Below, in pieces: positions 25,744 through 35,214 of a stretch of DNA of 64,000 nt. The first letter of the stretch is position 1; every line of letters starts with the position of its first letter. Both the position numbers and the translations under genes were made by a program. The notes beneath the pieces are model-generated. The model saw nothing but the letters and a program-made list of their open reading frames with translations. It ran no database searches and was not told the DNA's origin. Origin of the DNA: CAZYFH01 sp964646815 (lineage in GTDB: Bacteria; Acidobacteriota; Vicinamibacteria; Vicinamibacterales; UBA8438); NCBI GenBank assembly GCA_964646815.1, contig CAZYFH010000016.1, positions 1 through 64,000 on the forward strand. Reading direction: 5' to 3'.

Positions 25744-26616
25744 ATGTGCGACGAACACACGCAGAAAGATGCCGATGAGCTTGGCCGTTCAGGAATAACC
25801 CGGAGGCAGTTTGGCAAACTCTCGGCCGCGGCAGGTGTGGCCATGATGTGGCCGCCGGTCGCCAACGCGCAGGGCGTGACGGAAACGGATGTGGAAGTGA
25901 CCACCCCCGATGGGGTCGCCGATTGCTATTTCGTGCACCCCGCCTCGGGTCAGCATCCTGCCGTTCTCGTCTGGCCAGACATCCTCGGCCTGCGGCCGGC
26001 TTTCAGGGCCATGGGCAACCGCCTGGCCCAATCAGGGTATTCGGTTCTGGTGGTGAACCCGTTCTATCGGGACGCCCGCTCACCCGTCGTTGGTGAGGGC
26101 GCGAGCTTTGCTCAGCCAGAAATCCGAGACAAGGTCCTGCCGATGGCGCGCAACCTCAATGCCGAAACCCACTTCACCGATGCCCAGGCGTTCGTCAGCT
26201 TTCTGGACCAGCAGGGTGCCGTCCATACCGGCCGAAAAATTGGCACAACCGGCTACTGCATGGGTGGCCCCATGGTGATGCGGACGGTGGCGGCGGTGCC
26301 CGATCGATTGGGCGCAGGGGCCACGTTCCACGGTGGCGGACTGGCGACCGACGCCGACGATAGTCCACACTTGCTGATCCCGAGGACGACCGCGCACACG
26401 TTGCATTGCGTGGCCGCCAACGATGACGAGCGCGACCCCGAGGCGAAGGACACGCTGCGCGCGGCATATGCGGCGGCGAGCCTGCCCGCGGAAATCGAGG
26501 TCTATGAGGGCACCCTGCACGGCTGGTGCCCGCCGGACTCCCAGGTCTACAACGAGGCGCAGGCAGAGCGGGCGTGGAGCCGACTCCTGGTCCTGTTCGA
26601 ATCCGCGTTGGCTTAG
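25744..26616 (+). CDS. Exported dienelactone hydrolase family protein
   Basis: 290 residues from the ATG at 25744 (upstream GAGGAGCAGA). A Tat signal (ITRRQFGKLS, residues 18-27) ends near NAQ43. The DLH fold follows: VLVWPDILGLRPAFRAMGNRLA, then the nucleophile elbow GTTGYCMGG, where cysteine replaces serine as in true dienelactone hydrolases. A late Asp (ANDDERDP) and the His of EGTLHGW complete the triad. Family members open lactone rings or cleave esters; a Tat-exported version would act in the periplasm. It is convergent with the DUF5916 gene (stop at 26659), and no catabolic operon partner is visible, so the substrate cannot be named. Confidence 0.88.
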   Translation: MCDEHTQKDADELGRSGITRRQFGKLSAAAGVAMMWPPVANAQGVTETDVEVTTPDGVADCYFVHPASGQHPAVLVWPDILGLRPAFRAMGNRLAQSGYSVLVVNPFYRDARSPVVGEGASFAQPEIRDKVLPMARNLNAETHFTDAQAFVSFLDQQGAVHTGRKIGTTGYCMGGPMVMRTVAAVPDRLGAGATFHGGGLATDADDSPHLLIPRTTAHTLHCVAANDDERDPEAKDTLRAAYAAASLPAEIEVYEGTLHGWCPPDSQVYNEAQAERAWSRLLVLFESALA

Positions 26617-26658
26617 AACGAACAGCGTGCAGCGAAGAGCCGTCGCGATCCTCCTGTC

Positions 26659-28980
26659 TCAGAAGCGGAACAGGCGCGTCGCCTTGACCACCACAGCACG
26701 ATTGCGCAGCTCGGCGTATCGACGTGGCATGAGCGGGTCGGTACTCTGCTCCTCGGTGTAGACCACGAACAGCTCGCTGCCCGGTGAATACTCCCAGCGC
26801 AGACGCAGGTTGGCGCCGAGGGTGTCGTTCGTCGCGTTGTACTGTAGGAGGCCGCTGAAGAACATCCTTGGCGAGACGGTATAGGTGACGCGCGCCCTCG
26901 CGAGGTCGGTCCGGAGCGATCCCGCCGGCAGGTTGATCCAGTTAAACGAGAAGCTCGGCTCGATCGAGAGCCGCTGGATCACCTCAACCCGGCCACGCCT
27001 GAGATCCAGGGATGTGATGTCGCCATCAAAGTACCCACCGACGGTGAGCACCACCCGCCCCGCGAACCGGCGCTGCGGTCCGAGCGCGTACGAGAGCTGC
27101 GCGTCGCGGAACGCGTATCCACCGACCGGGATGCTCAGGTGTCCACCGGGCGAGAACGGCTCGTGGAGCCGCTCGTAGCTGTCCCGGAGACTCACGCCGA
27201 CCTGGTCGCTGTTCTCGAGCTCCGTCTGAAACCCGACGATGCTCTCTCGTGTTTCGAGACGCCCAGTGTCCGCGGTGAGGAAGTAGTCGATGCTCGCGTC
27301 AAAGACGAACTGGCGCACGGACGCAAGCGACGCCGGGCGCGGACTGAAGCGACCCGACGCGAACGTGCGCCGAAAATTATCACGCCGCAAGAACCCAACC
27401 TCCGGATTGAAGTGGTCCTCGACCAGGAGGTGGTCGATCTCGACGCCGTAGCGGTCCCCGTTGTAGCCGAACCGCCCCTGGTAGCTCGTGTCCTGCCCCA
27501 CCTTCCCCGGCGTGCGGGTGCGCGCGTAGTAGCCGAGGAGGTTGACGTCCTCGAAGAACGAGAACGTGGCGTCGACACCGATCGTCTGATTCGATCCGTT
27601 GCCAACGCGCGACACAGACCGATTCGTAAACAGGGCGCCGACGCTGCTTCGACGCAGCAGGTCCCGTTTGACGCGCAACACCGTGAAGTTCGTGTTGGCA
27701 GAACCGGACACCGCTGCGTCGTCCGTGTGGATGTTCAACGCACCGACGTCGAACGCCCCGGCCTTGCCGGTGACGCGACCACCGCCCACGATCGGGACGG
27801 CAGCGCCGCCCACGAGCCCAATCCGGCGGCTGTAAAACAGCGTCGGGGTGTCGCCCCCGCCGAGAACGCCGCCGCCACGCGCGCCGCCGATGTTGCCAAA
27901 GCCACCGCGCGCGAACTCGAAGATGCCACGTCCCTCCAGAAAGAACTCGCGTTTCTCTGGGAAAAACAAGCTGAAGCGCGTCAGGTTGACCTGCTGCTCA
28001 TCGACCTCGACCTGGGCAAAGTCGGTGTTGTAAGTGAAGTCCGCGGTGAGGTTCTGCGTGATGCCGTACTTCGCGTCGACGCCGACATCGCCGTCACCTG
28101 CGCCGCGCAGCACCGGCTCCGCCTCAAGGACCGTCGTCACCCCGCCGATGGCGTACGGCTTGACCTCGAGACGCCGTGTGCGCTCCGGCACCTCAATCCC
28201 GACGAGCGTCCCGGCCGCCGAGACGCGAAAGACACCACCTCGTCCGCCGAACCCGGCCGCCGAGATCGGGATCGCGGTCAGGTAGCTCCACTCGTTCTTC
28301 CGGAGCACGGTCCGGCGGAGCTGGATCCCCCAGACCTGCTCAGACCCCGGGCGAAACCGGAGCGATGTGAACGGCACCGCCATCTCGATGGTCCAACCGC
28401 CATCGAAGCGTCCCGTGCGCACGTCCCAGACTGGATTCCAGTCGCGGTTCGGGTTCCCCTCGTTCGTGATTTGTTGATCGACGAAGCCGCCAATCGGGTT
28501 CGCGTAGAACAGCACTGCGTTGCGGCGGTCGTAGAACGTGTCAATGAGGAACCCGAAGAGGTCGTTGTTCAGCAGGTTGAACGCGTCGCGCCGCATTTCG
28601 TTCGCGACCCACTCACGCTCAGGAGCACCATCCCAACATCGTCCCGAAACATAGAAGTACTCGTCGTCGAACGTGATCCAAGCATCCGTCCGCTCGGTCG
28701 CGGGCGCTCCTTCGTCGGGGAGCTGCTGGATGAAGTCCGAGATCGGAGGAACCGTGCGATACACCGGCTCGTCGAGCCGGCCATCGACTAGGAGTGGAGC
28801 CGTGAGCTTGATCGCCCGAACGGTGGCCTGTCCCCCGACGCGGGTGATGACCGCCGGCGGAACGGGCGGCGGCGGCCCATCAATCACGATGGCGCCATCG
28901 CGTGTGTCCGCCTGTCCGTCGACCCACGATGAGCTGCCGACGAGACAGACGACGAGCGCGGCAAACCAGCGAACCGACAC
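26659..28980 (-). CDS. CBM9-like/DUF5916 exported protein
   Basis: About 773 residues from a GTG at 28980, which starts directly with a good signal peptide (SVRWFAALVVCLVGSSS...DGQA). An ATG at 29043 is possible but would overlap an opposing gene remnant. Residues about 50-210 form the carbohydrate-binding family 9-like domain (LLVDGRLDEPVY, FDDEYFYVSGRCWD, NPVWDVRTGRFDGGWTIEMAVPFTSLRF). The rest is DUF5916, rich in beta strands (NLTADFTYNTDFAQVEVDEQQVNLTRF, FFPEKREFFLEGRGIF) and ending in the aromatic ATRLFRF, typical of outer-membrane barrels. It is closely related to 47067-49475. The role is probably surface ligand binding; the family has no proven function. Confidence 0.85.
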   Translation of the reverse strand: MSVRWFAALVVCLVGSSSWVDGQADTRDGAIVIDGPPPPVPPAVITRVGGQATVRAIKLTAPLLVDGRLDEPVYRTVPPISDFIQQLPDEGAPATERTDAWITFDDEYFYVSGRCWDGAPEREWVANEMRRDAFNLLNNDLFGFLIDTFYDRRNAVLFYANPIGGFVDQQITNEGNPNRDWNPVWDVRTGRFDGGWTIEMAVPFTSLRFRPGSEQVWGIQLRRTVLRKNEWSYLTAIPISAAGFGGRGGVFRVSAAGTLVGIEVPERTRRLEVKPYAIGGVTTVLEAEPVLRGAGDGDVGVDAKYGITQNLTADFTYNTDFAQVEVDEQQVNLTRFSLFFPEKREFFLEGRGIFEFARGGFGNIGGARGGGVLGGGDTPTLFYSRRIGLVGGAAVPIVGGGRVTGKAGAFDVGALNIHTDDAAVSGSANTNFTVLRVKRDLLRRSSVGALFTNRSVSRVGNGSNQTIGVDATFSFFEDVNLLGYYARTRTPGKVGQDTSYQGRFGYNGDRYGVEIDHLLVEDHFNPEVGFLRRDNFRRTFASGRFSPRPASLASVRQFVFDASIDYFLTADTGRLETRESIVGFQTELENSDQVGVSLRDSYERLHEPFSPGGHLSIPVGGYAFRDAQLSYALGPQRRFAGRVVLTVGGYFDGDITSLDLRRGRVEVIQRLSIEPSFSFNWINLPAGSLRTDLARARVTYTVSPRMFFSGLLQYNATNDTLGANLRLRWEYSPGSELFVVYTEEQSTDPLMPRRYAELRNRAVVVKATRLFRF

Positions 28981-29007
28981 CCGTGCGAGTTTACGCCAAA
29001 CGCCGGG

Positions 29008-29122
29008 GCGACCTCTCTTCGAGTACGCCTGCCACCAAGACAATCACGACATCGCCCACATCCTAGAAATCGCACGGGACGTAGAGAAGGCCAAGGCGGA
29101 GGGGACGACAGGATCGCGGTAG
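29008..29122 (+). pseudogene. C-terminal fragment of FEYACHEGN-family protein
   Basis: The plus-strand frame ending in TAG at 29120-29122 reads RPLFEYACHQDNHDIAHIL, then EIARDVEKAKAE and a short tail. LFEYACH-(D/E)-N is the hallmark ending of the exported family encoded at 8457-9446 and 49524-50483; the following HIL-IAR helix is the usual end of longer relatives. Nothing upstream on this strand continues the homology, so only the last 38 codons remain. It overlaps the possible longer start of the DUF5916 gene on the other strand. Confidence 0.65.
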
Positions 29123-29137
29123 GGGTGGGTCGCGACG

Positions 29138-30508
29138 TCAGAGGCCAGGCGTGGCGCCTGCCGCGACCAGGAAACGCACGACCGTCTCGTACTGGAGCGC
29201 TTCCGCGGCGTCGAGGGCGGTGCGCCCGTCGGTGTCGGCGGCGTTGACGTTCGCCCCCAGCTCCGCGGCCAGCTTCACTGTCTCGAACGCCCGCATCTCC
29301 GCGGTGCCCCCGGTAGGCGGCACCCACGGCCGGACCCGTCGGCCGCCCATGCCGAGCGCCGCCATCAGCGCGGTCGTCACCTCGATGCGCCGCTCGAAGC
29401 TCCCGTCGGCGATGTAGTCCGCGTGGTGCACGAACAGCGCGTCGGCGCCGTGGTCCGCGAGCAGACGCATCATCCCGACGTGACCGAGGCGAGCGGCCAG
29501 CCAGAACGGCGTGGCGCCGACCAGCGGGGGCGGGAAGTTGTGGTCTCTCGAGGCGCGCCGCGCCGGCGTCCATGCTTGCAGCCGAGCGTCGGGATGCGCG
29601 CCGTGGGTCAGGAGCGCGGTGGCGGTCCGTTCGTCCCCGCGCATCACGGTCGCATGTAGCGCCGAGAACCCGGCGCCGGCGGCGCTCGGGTTGGCCCCTT
29701 GCTCGAGCAGGAACTCGACGAGTGCCGTGTACCCCGAGTGGGCCGCGAGCGTCGTGGCGCTAACGCCCCACGCGTTGGTGTCATCGACGTCGGCACCGGC
29801 AGCCACGAGCACCCTCGCTGATGTGAGAGCGCCAACGCGCGCCGCGAACATCAACGCGGTGTTGCCGCCATGCGGGATCTCCCGGTTGTAGCCGAATTGA
29901 CCGTGCGGCGGCACCGCCATCACCTGCGTCCAGACCTCCGAGCGCGCGTGAATATCGGCACCGCCCGCAATCAGGGCCTCCACGGCATCGGCATGGTGCT
30001 GCGCTGCGGCCCACATGAGCGCCATCTGACCGCGCGCGCCGCGCGCGTTCGGATCGGCGCCGGCCGCCAGCAACCGCTCGACCACCGTGGGACTCCCCGA
30101 CCGCGCGGCGACCATTAGGGGCGTTTCGCCGGCCAGGAGGGGCGCGTTCGGATCCGCTCCCGCTGCCAGCAGCCGGCCGACCATGGCGGTGCTACCGTTT
30201 TGGCTGGCCGTCCAGAGCGGCGTGGCGCCGAGGTCGTTCGCCGCATCGACCACGGCACCCCCGGCCAGCAATAGGCCGGCGCTGTAGACATCGTCGCGAT
30301 AGCTCGCCCAATGGAGCGCCGTCGACCCGTCCGGGTCGGAAGCGGAAGCGCTAGCCCCGGCGTCGAGCAGCGCCTCGACTGCGGAGACGTCCGCACGCTT
30401 GACGGCATCCAGCAGCCCGTGGTCCTCACCCTGCGCGCGAGCGCGCGCCGACACGGCCACCACCAGGACGAGCAGGAGACCGACACGCAGGACCAAGTGA
30501 CCTCGCAT
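29138..30508 (-). CDS. Exported ankyrin-repeat protein
   Basis: 456 residues with a signal peptide (1-26, ending ARAQ). About ten ankyrin repeats fill the protein, each near 33 residues: DGSTALHWASYRDDVYSAGLLLAGGA, GATPLWTASQNGSTAMVGRLLAAGADPN, GETPLMVAARSG and so on to DGRTALDAAEALQYETVVRFLVAAGA. An insert near residues 190-215 (VPPHGQFGYNREIPHGGNTALM) and a second near 315 (HNFPPPLVGATPFWLAA) are regular features of this acidobacterial subgroup. It is the third gene of a tight unit with the DUF1592 and DUF1552 genes (11 bp after DUF1552). It probably acts as a periplasmic scaffold for those two proteins. Confidence 0.9.
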   Translation of the reverse strand: MRGHLVLRVGLLLVLVVAVSARARAQGEDHGLLDAVKRADVSAVEALLDAGASASASDPDGSTALHWASYRDDVYSAGLLLAGGAVVDAANDLGATPLWTASQNGSTAMVGRLLAAGADPNAPLLAGETPLMVAARSGSPTVVERLLAAGADPNARGARGQMALMWAAAQHHADAVEALIAGGADIHARSEVWTQVMAVPPHGQFGYNREIPHGGNTALMFAARVGALTSARVLVAAGADVDDTNAWGVSATTLAAHSGYTALVEFLLEQGANPSAAGAGFSALHATVMRGDERTATALLTHGAHPDARLQAWTPARRASRDHNFPPPLVGATPFWLAARLGHVGMMRLLADHGADALFVHHADYIADGSFERRIEVTTALMAALGMGGRRVRPWVPPTGGTAEMRAFETVKLAAELGANVNAADTDGRTALDAAEALQYETVVRFLVAAGATPGL

Positions 30509-30519
30509 GGATGGCCGAT

Positions 30520-31863
30520 CTAGAGTCCGGTGAGCGGCTCTAGCGGGAGCCGACCCGTGCTGCCGCCGAGGCGATCCACGGGCACGTCGAGCTTGTCCAT
30601 CAGGGTCACGAGCAGGTTGGCGAGCGACGGCTCGTCCGCGTACCGCAGATGCCGGCCGCTCGGCAGCCTGCCGGCGCCCCCGCCCACCAGCATGATGGGC
30701 AGGTCGTTGCCGGCGTGCCGCGTGCTGTTCGAGATGCCCGACCCGTAGAGGATCGTCATGTGGTCCAGCAGCGAGCCATCACCGTCCGGTGTCGCGCGCA
30801 GCTTGCCGACGTAGCTTGAAAACAGCTCGGTGTGATAGCGGTTAATCTTCGACATGTGCGCGATCAGCTCTGGCACATCGTTGTGGTGTGACAGCGGGTG
30901 ATGCGCCTCCGGCACACCGATCTGCGGGTACGGCCGGGCGCTCTGTTCCTTGCCGATCATGAACGAGATCACGCGGGTCAGGTCGGACTGGAACGCGAGC
31001 AACTGCAGGTCGAACATCAGCGCCAGGTGATCCTCGAAGACCGGTGGCGCACCCTGCGGCTGCCGGATCGTCGGCAGCTCGAGATCACGCTGCTCCTCGG
31101 CCTTCGAAATCCGCCGCTCGACGTCGCGTATCGACTCCGTATACTCGTCGACCTTGATCTGATCCTGTGGCCCGAGCTCCTGCTTCAGATCGGTCAGCTT
31201 TTCCGTCACCGAGTCGAGCAGGCTCTTGTGCTGCCGCAACCTCGCCTCTCGCGCCGACCGCTCGGTGCTGCCACTGTCGCCGAACAGCGACTCGAAGACC
31301 GCGCGTGGATTCCATTCCATCGGGAGCGGCTGGGTCGGGCTTCGCCACGAAATCGTGTGCGTATACACGCAGCTCAGATTGCCGGTACACGCGCCAGCGT
31401 TATTCGGCCGGTCCATCGCGACTTCGAGCGAGGCCAACTGCGTCTCGTTAGCGAAGTGGCGTGCCAGGAGCTGATCCATCGAGACATCGGCGATGATCTC
31501 AACTTCGTTGCGTCCGCCGCGCGTCGTGCCGGTCAGGAACGATCCCGACGCGCCTGCGTGGATGTAGTTCCAGTTCGACTTGAGGCCCGACAGCACGAGC
31601 AGCTGATCACGATACGGAGCCAGCGGCTCCAGAATGGGTGTCAGCGCAAAGTCGCGTCCCCCGGCGCCGGCCGGAGTCCAGTGCTCCATGGCCATCCCAT
31701 TCGGCACGTAGAACGCCTGGAATCGATGCACCGGCTTGGCCGCGGCCAGCAGACCGCGCGAGGAGGCCGGCAGCATGGCATCGAGGAACGGCAGCGCCAG
31801 GCTTGCGCCGAGGCCACGCAGCACCGTGCGGCGCGGCAGCGATTTCGTGGTCAGGAAGGTCAT
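30520..31863 (-). CDS. DUF1552 family protein with Tat-like signal
   Basis: 447 residues. The N-terminus SLPRRTVLRGLGASLALPFLDAM is a twin-arginine-type signal (PRRTVLRG). DUF1552 features are FYVPNGMAMEHWTP, LLVLSGLKSN, the ASLEVAMD and CSCVYTHTISW-like region (here SCVYTHTISWRSPTQPLPME), and the C-terminal DHMTILYGSGISNSTRHAGNDLPIMLVGGG, which resembles DUF1501/sulfatase-fold metal motifs. The family is nearly always encoded immediately after a DUF1592 cytochrome. Here the spacing is 12 bp, and 11 bp separate it from the ankyrin gene. Periplasmic, activity unknown. Confidence 0.92.
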   Translation of the reverse strand: MTFLTTKSLPRRTVLRGLGASLALPFLDAMLPASSRGLLAAAKPVHRFQAFYVPNGMAMEHWTPAGAGGRDFALTPILEPLAPYRDQLLVLSGLKSNWNYIHAGASGSFLTGTTRGGRNEVEIIADVSMDQLLARHFANETQLASLEVAMDRPNNAGACTGNLSCVYTHTISWRSPTQPLPMEWNPRAVFESLFGDSGSTERSAREARLRQHKSLLDSVTEKLTDLKQELGPQDQIKVDEYTESIRDVERRISKAEEQRDLELPTIRQPQGAPPVFEDHLALMFDLQLLAFQSDLTRVISFMIGKEQSARPYPQIGVPEAHHPLSHHNDVPELIAHMSKINRYHTELFSSYVGKLRATPDGDGSLLDHMTILYGSGISNSTRHAGNDLPIMLVGGGAGRLPSGRHLRYADEPSLANLLVTLMDKLDVPVDRLGGSTGRLPLEPLTGL

Positions 31864-31875
31864 CTGTCTCCCTCG

Positions 31876-34341
31876 TCAGTTCGCCGGGGCGTCCGACGCC
31901 CGCATCAGAAACGTTGGACTCGTGACGATCCCCGCAATCAGCGCCGACCAGCGGTAGTTCTGGACGGCCGCGTCTCGGACGATCTGGCGCACGGTCGGTC
32001 GATCGTAGTACTCGAGCCGGCGTCCGAGCGCGTACGCCAGCAGCTTCTCTGTCACGGTGCGCGGGAACTGGTCGGGTCGCTCCAGCAGAAGCGCCCGCAA
32101 CCCCGACAGTCCCTCGACTGTCGCCCCGCTTGCCGTCGTCGCGCGCGCATCGACCGGCTGACCCGATTCATCGATGGTTCTCCACCCACCGATGACATCG
32201 AAGTGCTCGAGCGCAAACCCGAGGGGGTCCATCACGGCGTGGCAACTCGCGCACGACGGATTCTCCCGGTGCCGAGCAAGGCGCTCACGTATCGGCAGCT
32301 GCACTGTTGCCGGCGTCGATTCCAGGTTCGTGTCGACATCGGGCGGCGGCGGTGGGGCGGGCGTGCCGAAGATGTTATCGAGCAGCCATTTACCGCGGAG
32401 GACCGGCGACGTGCGGTCGGGATACGACGTCGTTGCCAGCAGCGCGCCTGCCGCGAGCAGTCCGCCGCGCTGGTTCGCATCAGGGAGCGCGACGCGCCGG
32501 AAGCGGCTGCCGTAGATGCCGGGGATCTCGTAGTGCCGCGCCAGCCGTTCGTTGACGAACGTGTAGTCGGCGTTCAGCAGTTCCACCACGCTGCGATCGT
32601 CACGCACGGTGCTGGCGATGAAGAGCTCCGCCTCCCGCTTGAACGCCTCGAGCAGGGTCGCGTCGTAGTGCGGATACTGGTTGGGATCGACGACCACCTC
32701 GTCGACCCGGCGCAGGTTCAACCACTGCGCCGCGAAATCGTTCACCAACGCATCGGTCGCGCGCGGATCGGCCAGCATGCGCCGCACCTGTTGCTCGAGC
32801 GCCGCGGGGGCGGCGAGCTGTCCCTGCTCCGCCAACGCAAGCAGCTCTTCGTCAGGGATGCTGCTCCAGAGGAAGAACGAGAGGCGAGAGGCCACTTCCA
32901 AGTCAGTGAGACGGTAGGTCGCCGCCGCCGGCTTCCGCGGGGCCGGATCACGATAGACGCGCAGCAGAAAGTCCGGGTCGACAAGGATCCGCTCGAGCGC
33001 GAACTGAATACCCGCATCGAAGCTCCCGCCCTCAGCCCGGCCCGACTCGAAGAACCGGACGAGTGTCTCAAGGTCGCCCGCGGTCACCGGACGCCGGTAC
33101 GCCCGCCGCGCAATCGTCGAGAGAATCTCCGTGGCACATTCGCCGTCGTCCGCTTCCTCATGATGCGTCGGCTCACAGGTGAAGATGGCACGCCTGCTCG
33201 GCGTACGAGTCGCCACCGGCTCACCGATCTGCTCCGGTCCCCCGATCTGGACCGCGCTGACTGCGGCATACCCCATGTAGATCTGATCGTTCGTCAGGAC
33301 CCGGCCCCGCTGGAGCGGCTGCGGGAGCCCCTCCGGCTCCCACAGCTCCCTGACGAACGACACGCCGACCACCCGCGGGCCAGCGTCAACCCGCGCGCGC
33401 ACTTCCAGACCGGCATCGCCGGTAAGCTGCATGTAGGCTTCCCACTCGACGGCGCCAGCAAAGCCCGGCTCGCCGTCGCCGGCGTAGCTGGCCGCCGCCG
33501 GTCGGCCGGGCGCGTCGCCCCCGACGGTGAACCGCTTCAGGAGCCGTCCATCGAGGCGCACGTCGAGCTGCTGCGGCCAGCCCATCCCCATGATGTAGTC
33601 CTGGTATTGGCGACGCAGGCGCACCCTGATGCGGTACTCGCCCTCGACAGGAAAGTTGTACGGGATCGCGATCCCGCCGCGGGAGCCGAGTGGTAGCCCT
33701 TCGCTTTGCCGGTCGTCCTGCACGACGTGCAGCGGGATCTCAAACGTGTCCCTCCCCGGGGTCGTCGGTGGCAAACCGACCGCAAGCCGCGTGACATGGC
33801 GCGCCACCGACAGGTACCGCTCCAAGTGGGCCTTGGAGATCGTCAACACCTCGGCGAAATTGTCGAAGCTGCCGTCCGCCGTCTCATCGCCGGGCAGCAG
33901 CGAGATCACGTCGACATCGAGCGCGAACAGGTCGCGAATCGCGTTGCGATACTCGGTCCGGTTGAGCCGGTGGACCGCGTTGATCCGGCCCGGGTTGGGA
34001 TTGGCGGCCCAGGCGCGGTCGAGGTCCGCCTCGAGCGCGCTGGCGACGGCATCGTAGGTAGCGGCGTCTGGGCGTCGCCGTCCGGGTGGCGGCATCGAGC
34101 CCGCCCGGAGCCTCGCGATCACCCGCTCCCACACCTCCGGGTTAGCGGACGGGCGCGTAGCGTCGAGCGTGTCGAGGGCAAGACCGGCGGTGCGGAGTCT
34201 CTCGTTGTGGCAGGTGACGCAGTGGCGCTGCACCACCTCCGCCGTCTCGGTCGGCGCCACACGCTCGGGCTGTACCCGCGCGGCCAGCGCTACGGAGGCG
34301 ACCGTCACGAGGCAGGCGAGGACGGCAGCGCCGCGCGCCAT
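31876..34341 (-). CDS. DUF1587/1592/1588/1585-type exported cytochrome c
   Basis: About 821 residues from the ATG at 34341, which gives a compact signal peptide (MARGAAVLACLVTVASVALA). ATGs at 34422 and 34512 are open but less likely. A haem-c site is at residues 41-45 (CVTCH). Then come DUF1587 (NRTEYRNAIRDLFALDVD), an internal carbohydrate-binding-like beta domain (EYRIRVRLRRQYQDY), DUF1595/DUF1592 (ARRAYRRPVT, LSFFLWSSIPDEELL), DUF1588 (RGGLLAAGALLATTSYPDRTSPVLRGKWLL, followed by CASCHAVMDPLGFALE with a second haem motif) and DUF1585 at the end (LLAYALGRRLEYYDRP). First gene of the DUF1592-DUF1552-ankyrin unit. Thought to be a periplasmic multihaem redox protein; substrate unknown. Confidence 0.9.
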   Translation of the reverse strand: MARGAAVLACLVTVASVALAARVQPERVAPTETAEVVQRHCVTCHNERLRTAGLALDTLDATRPSANPEVWERVIARLRAGSMPPPGRRRPDAATYDAVASALEADLDRAWAANPNPGRINAVHRLNRTEYRNAIRDLFALDVDVISLLPGDETADGSFDNFAEVLTISKAHLERYLSVARHVTRLAVGLPPTTPGRDTFEIPLHVVQDDRQSEGLPLGSRGGIAIPYNFPVEGEYRIRVRLRRQYQDYIMGMGWPQQLDVRLDGRLLKRFTVGGDAPGRPAAASYAGDGEPGFAGAVEWEAYMQLTGDAGLEVRARVDAGPRVVGVSFVRELWEPEGLPQPLQRGRVLTNDQIYMGYAAVSAVQIGGPEQIGEPVATRTPSRRAIFTCEPTHHEEADDGECATEILSTIARRAYRRPVTAGDLETLVRFFESGRAEGGSFDAGIQFALERILVDPDFLLRVYRDPAPRKPAAATYRLTDLEVASRLSFFLWSSIPDEELLALAEQGQLAAPAALEQQVRRMLADPRATDALVNDFAAQWLNLRRVDEVVVDPNQYPHYDATLLEAFKREAELFIASTVRDDRSVVELLNADYTFVNERLARHYEIPGIYGSRFRRVALPDANQRGGLLAAGALLATTSYPDRTSPVLRGKWLLDNIFGTPAPPPPPDVDTNLESTPATVQLPIRERLARHRENPSCASCHAVMDPLGFALEHFDVIGGWRTIDESGQPVDARATTASGATVEGLSGLRALLLERPDQFPRTVTEKLLAYALGRRLEYYDRPTVRQIVRDAAVQNYRWSALIAGIVTSPTFLMRASDAPAN

Positions 34342-34536
34342 GGTCGACGCCGGCCGCACGCCTGCGCAGGGCCACGCGTTGTGCCACCACTGGAGCCGAA
34401 CAAGCGGTGGTTTACATACCATTTTCCCTAATTCGTCGAGTATAGGCGTTCGCGCACCGTATGGGAATGGCGAACTGCGGCCGCTTCGGACCCGCTTCAT
34501 AATAGGCGCCACACCGTGCGTCGACTCACCACGAGG

Positions 34537-35214
34537 ATGCGTTCCCCGCGGGGACGCTGGATTGCCGCCGCGCTGGCCGTGGCGCTCTCAGCCTGCGCAG
34601 GCCCAGGCTGGGACGACTACATGGACGCGGGTTACGACGCCCTCCAGGATGGCCGATTCGCGGAGGCCGAGGAACTGCTGCTGACGGCGTTGGACCAGAC
34701 AGAGTCTCTTGCCCCTGACGATGTGCGGCACGCGACCACCCGCACGACCCTGGCGAACCTCTATCTCGCGCAAGCACGGCACGACGAAGCGGAGGTGCTT
34801 TACCGCCAGGCGCTCGCCGTGATGGAGCTGGTGCTCGGTCCGGACCACCTCGACCTGGCCTCGCATCTCGTCACGATGGCCGAGTTCTACATCGATCAGG
34901 ATGTGTATTCGGAAGCGGAACCGCTCTACGAACGCGCGGTGGCGATCGTGGAGACCGCGCTCGGTCGTGAACACCCCGACGTCGGGATGGCGTTGGCAGG
35001 GCTCGGCTCCGTCTATTACAACCAGGGTTTCCTTCCTGAGGCGGAGCCTCTGTTCGAGCAGTCGCTGGTCATCTTCGAAGCCGTGCTCGAGCCCGACGAC
35101 GTGCGCCTGGCTAACGTGCTCGAAGACTACGCGGCGCTGCTTCGCGTCACCGACCGTGGGCAACAGGCGGCCGAAATCGAGTCGCGGGTGCGGGCAATCC
35201 GCGCGGCGCCGTAG
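34537..35214 (+). CDS. TPR-repeat lipoprotein
   Basis: 225 residues from the ATG at 34537; a GTG at 34516 is also possible. The signal peptide ends in a lipobox (ALSAC), so the protein is likely lipidated and membrane-attached. Five to six tetratricopeptide repeats of the 42-residue kinesin-light-chain-like type follow: ATTRTTLANLYLAQARHDEAEVLYRQALAVMELVLGPDH, then ASHLVTMAEFYIDQDVYSEAEPLYERAVAI and GMALAGLGSVYYNQGFLPEAEPLFEQSLVI. These repeats mediate protein-protein contacts. Divergent from the DUF1592 gene, with about 195 bp between starts, and followed by about 280 bp without a gene before the amidohydrolase stop. The partner is unknown. Confidence 0.85.
   Translation: MRSPRGRWIAAALAVALSACAGPGWDDYMDAGYDALQDGRFAEAEELLLTALDQTESLAPDDVRHATTRTTLANLYLAQARHDEAEVLYRQALAVMELVLGPDHLDLASHLVTMAEFYIDQDVYSEAEPLYERAVAIVETALGREHPDVGMALAGLGSVYYNQGFLPEAEPLFEQSLVIFEAVLEPDDVRLANVLEDYAALLRVTDRGQQAAEIESRVRAIRAAP

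Noticed and set aside
27139..28791. 550-codon plus-strand open frame
   Set aside because: Antisense to the DUF5916 gene, no recognisable motif, composition typical of a shadow frame.
30898..33696. 932-codon plus-strand open frame
   Set aside because: It lies antisense to the DUF1552 and DUF1592 genes, which have clear domains and haem motifs. Its translation is low-complexity and Arg/Gln/His-rich.
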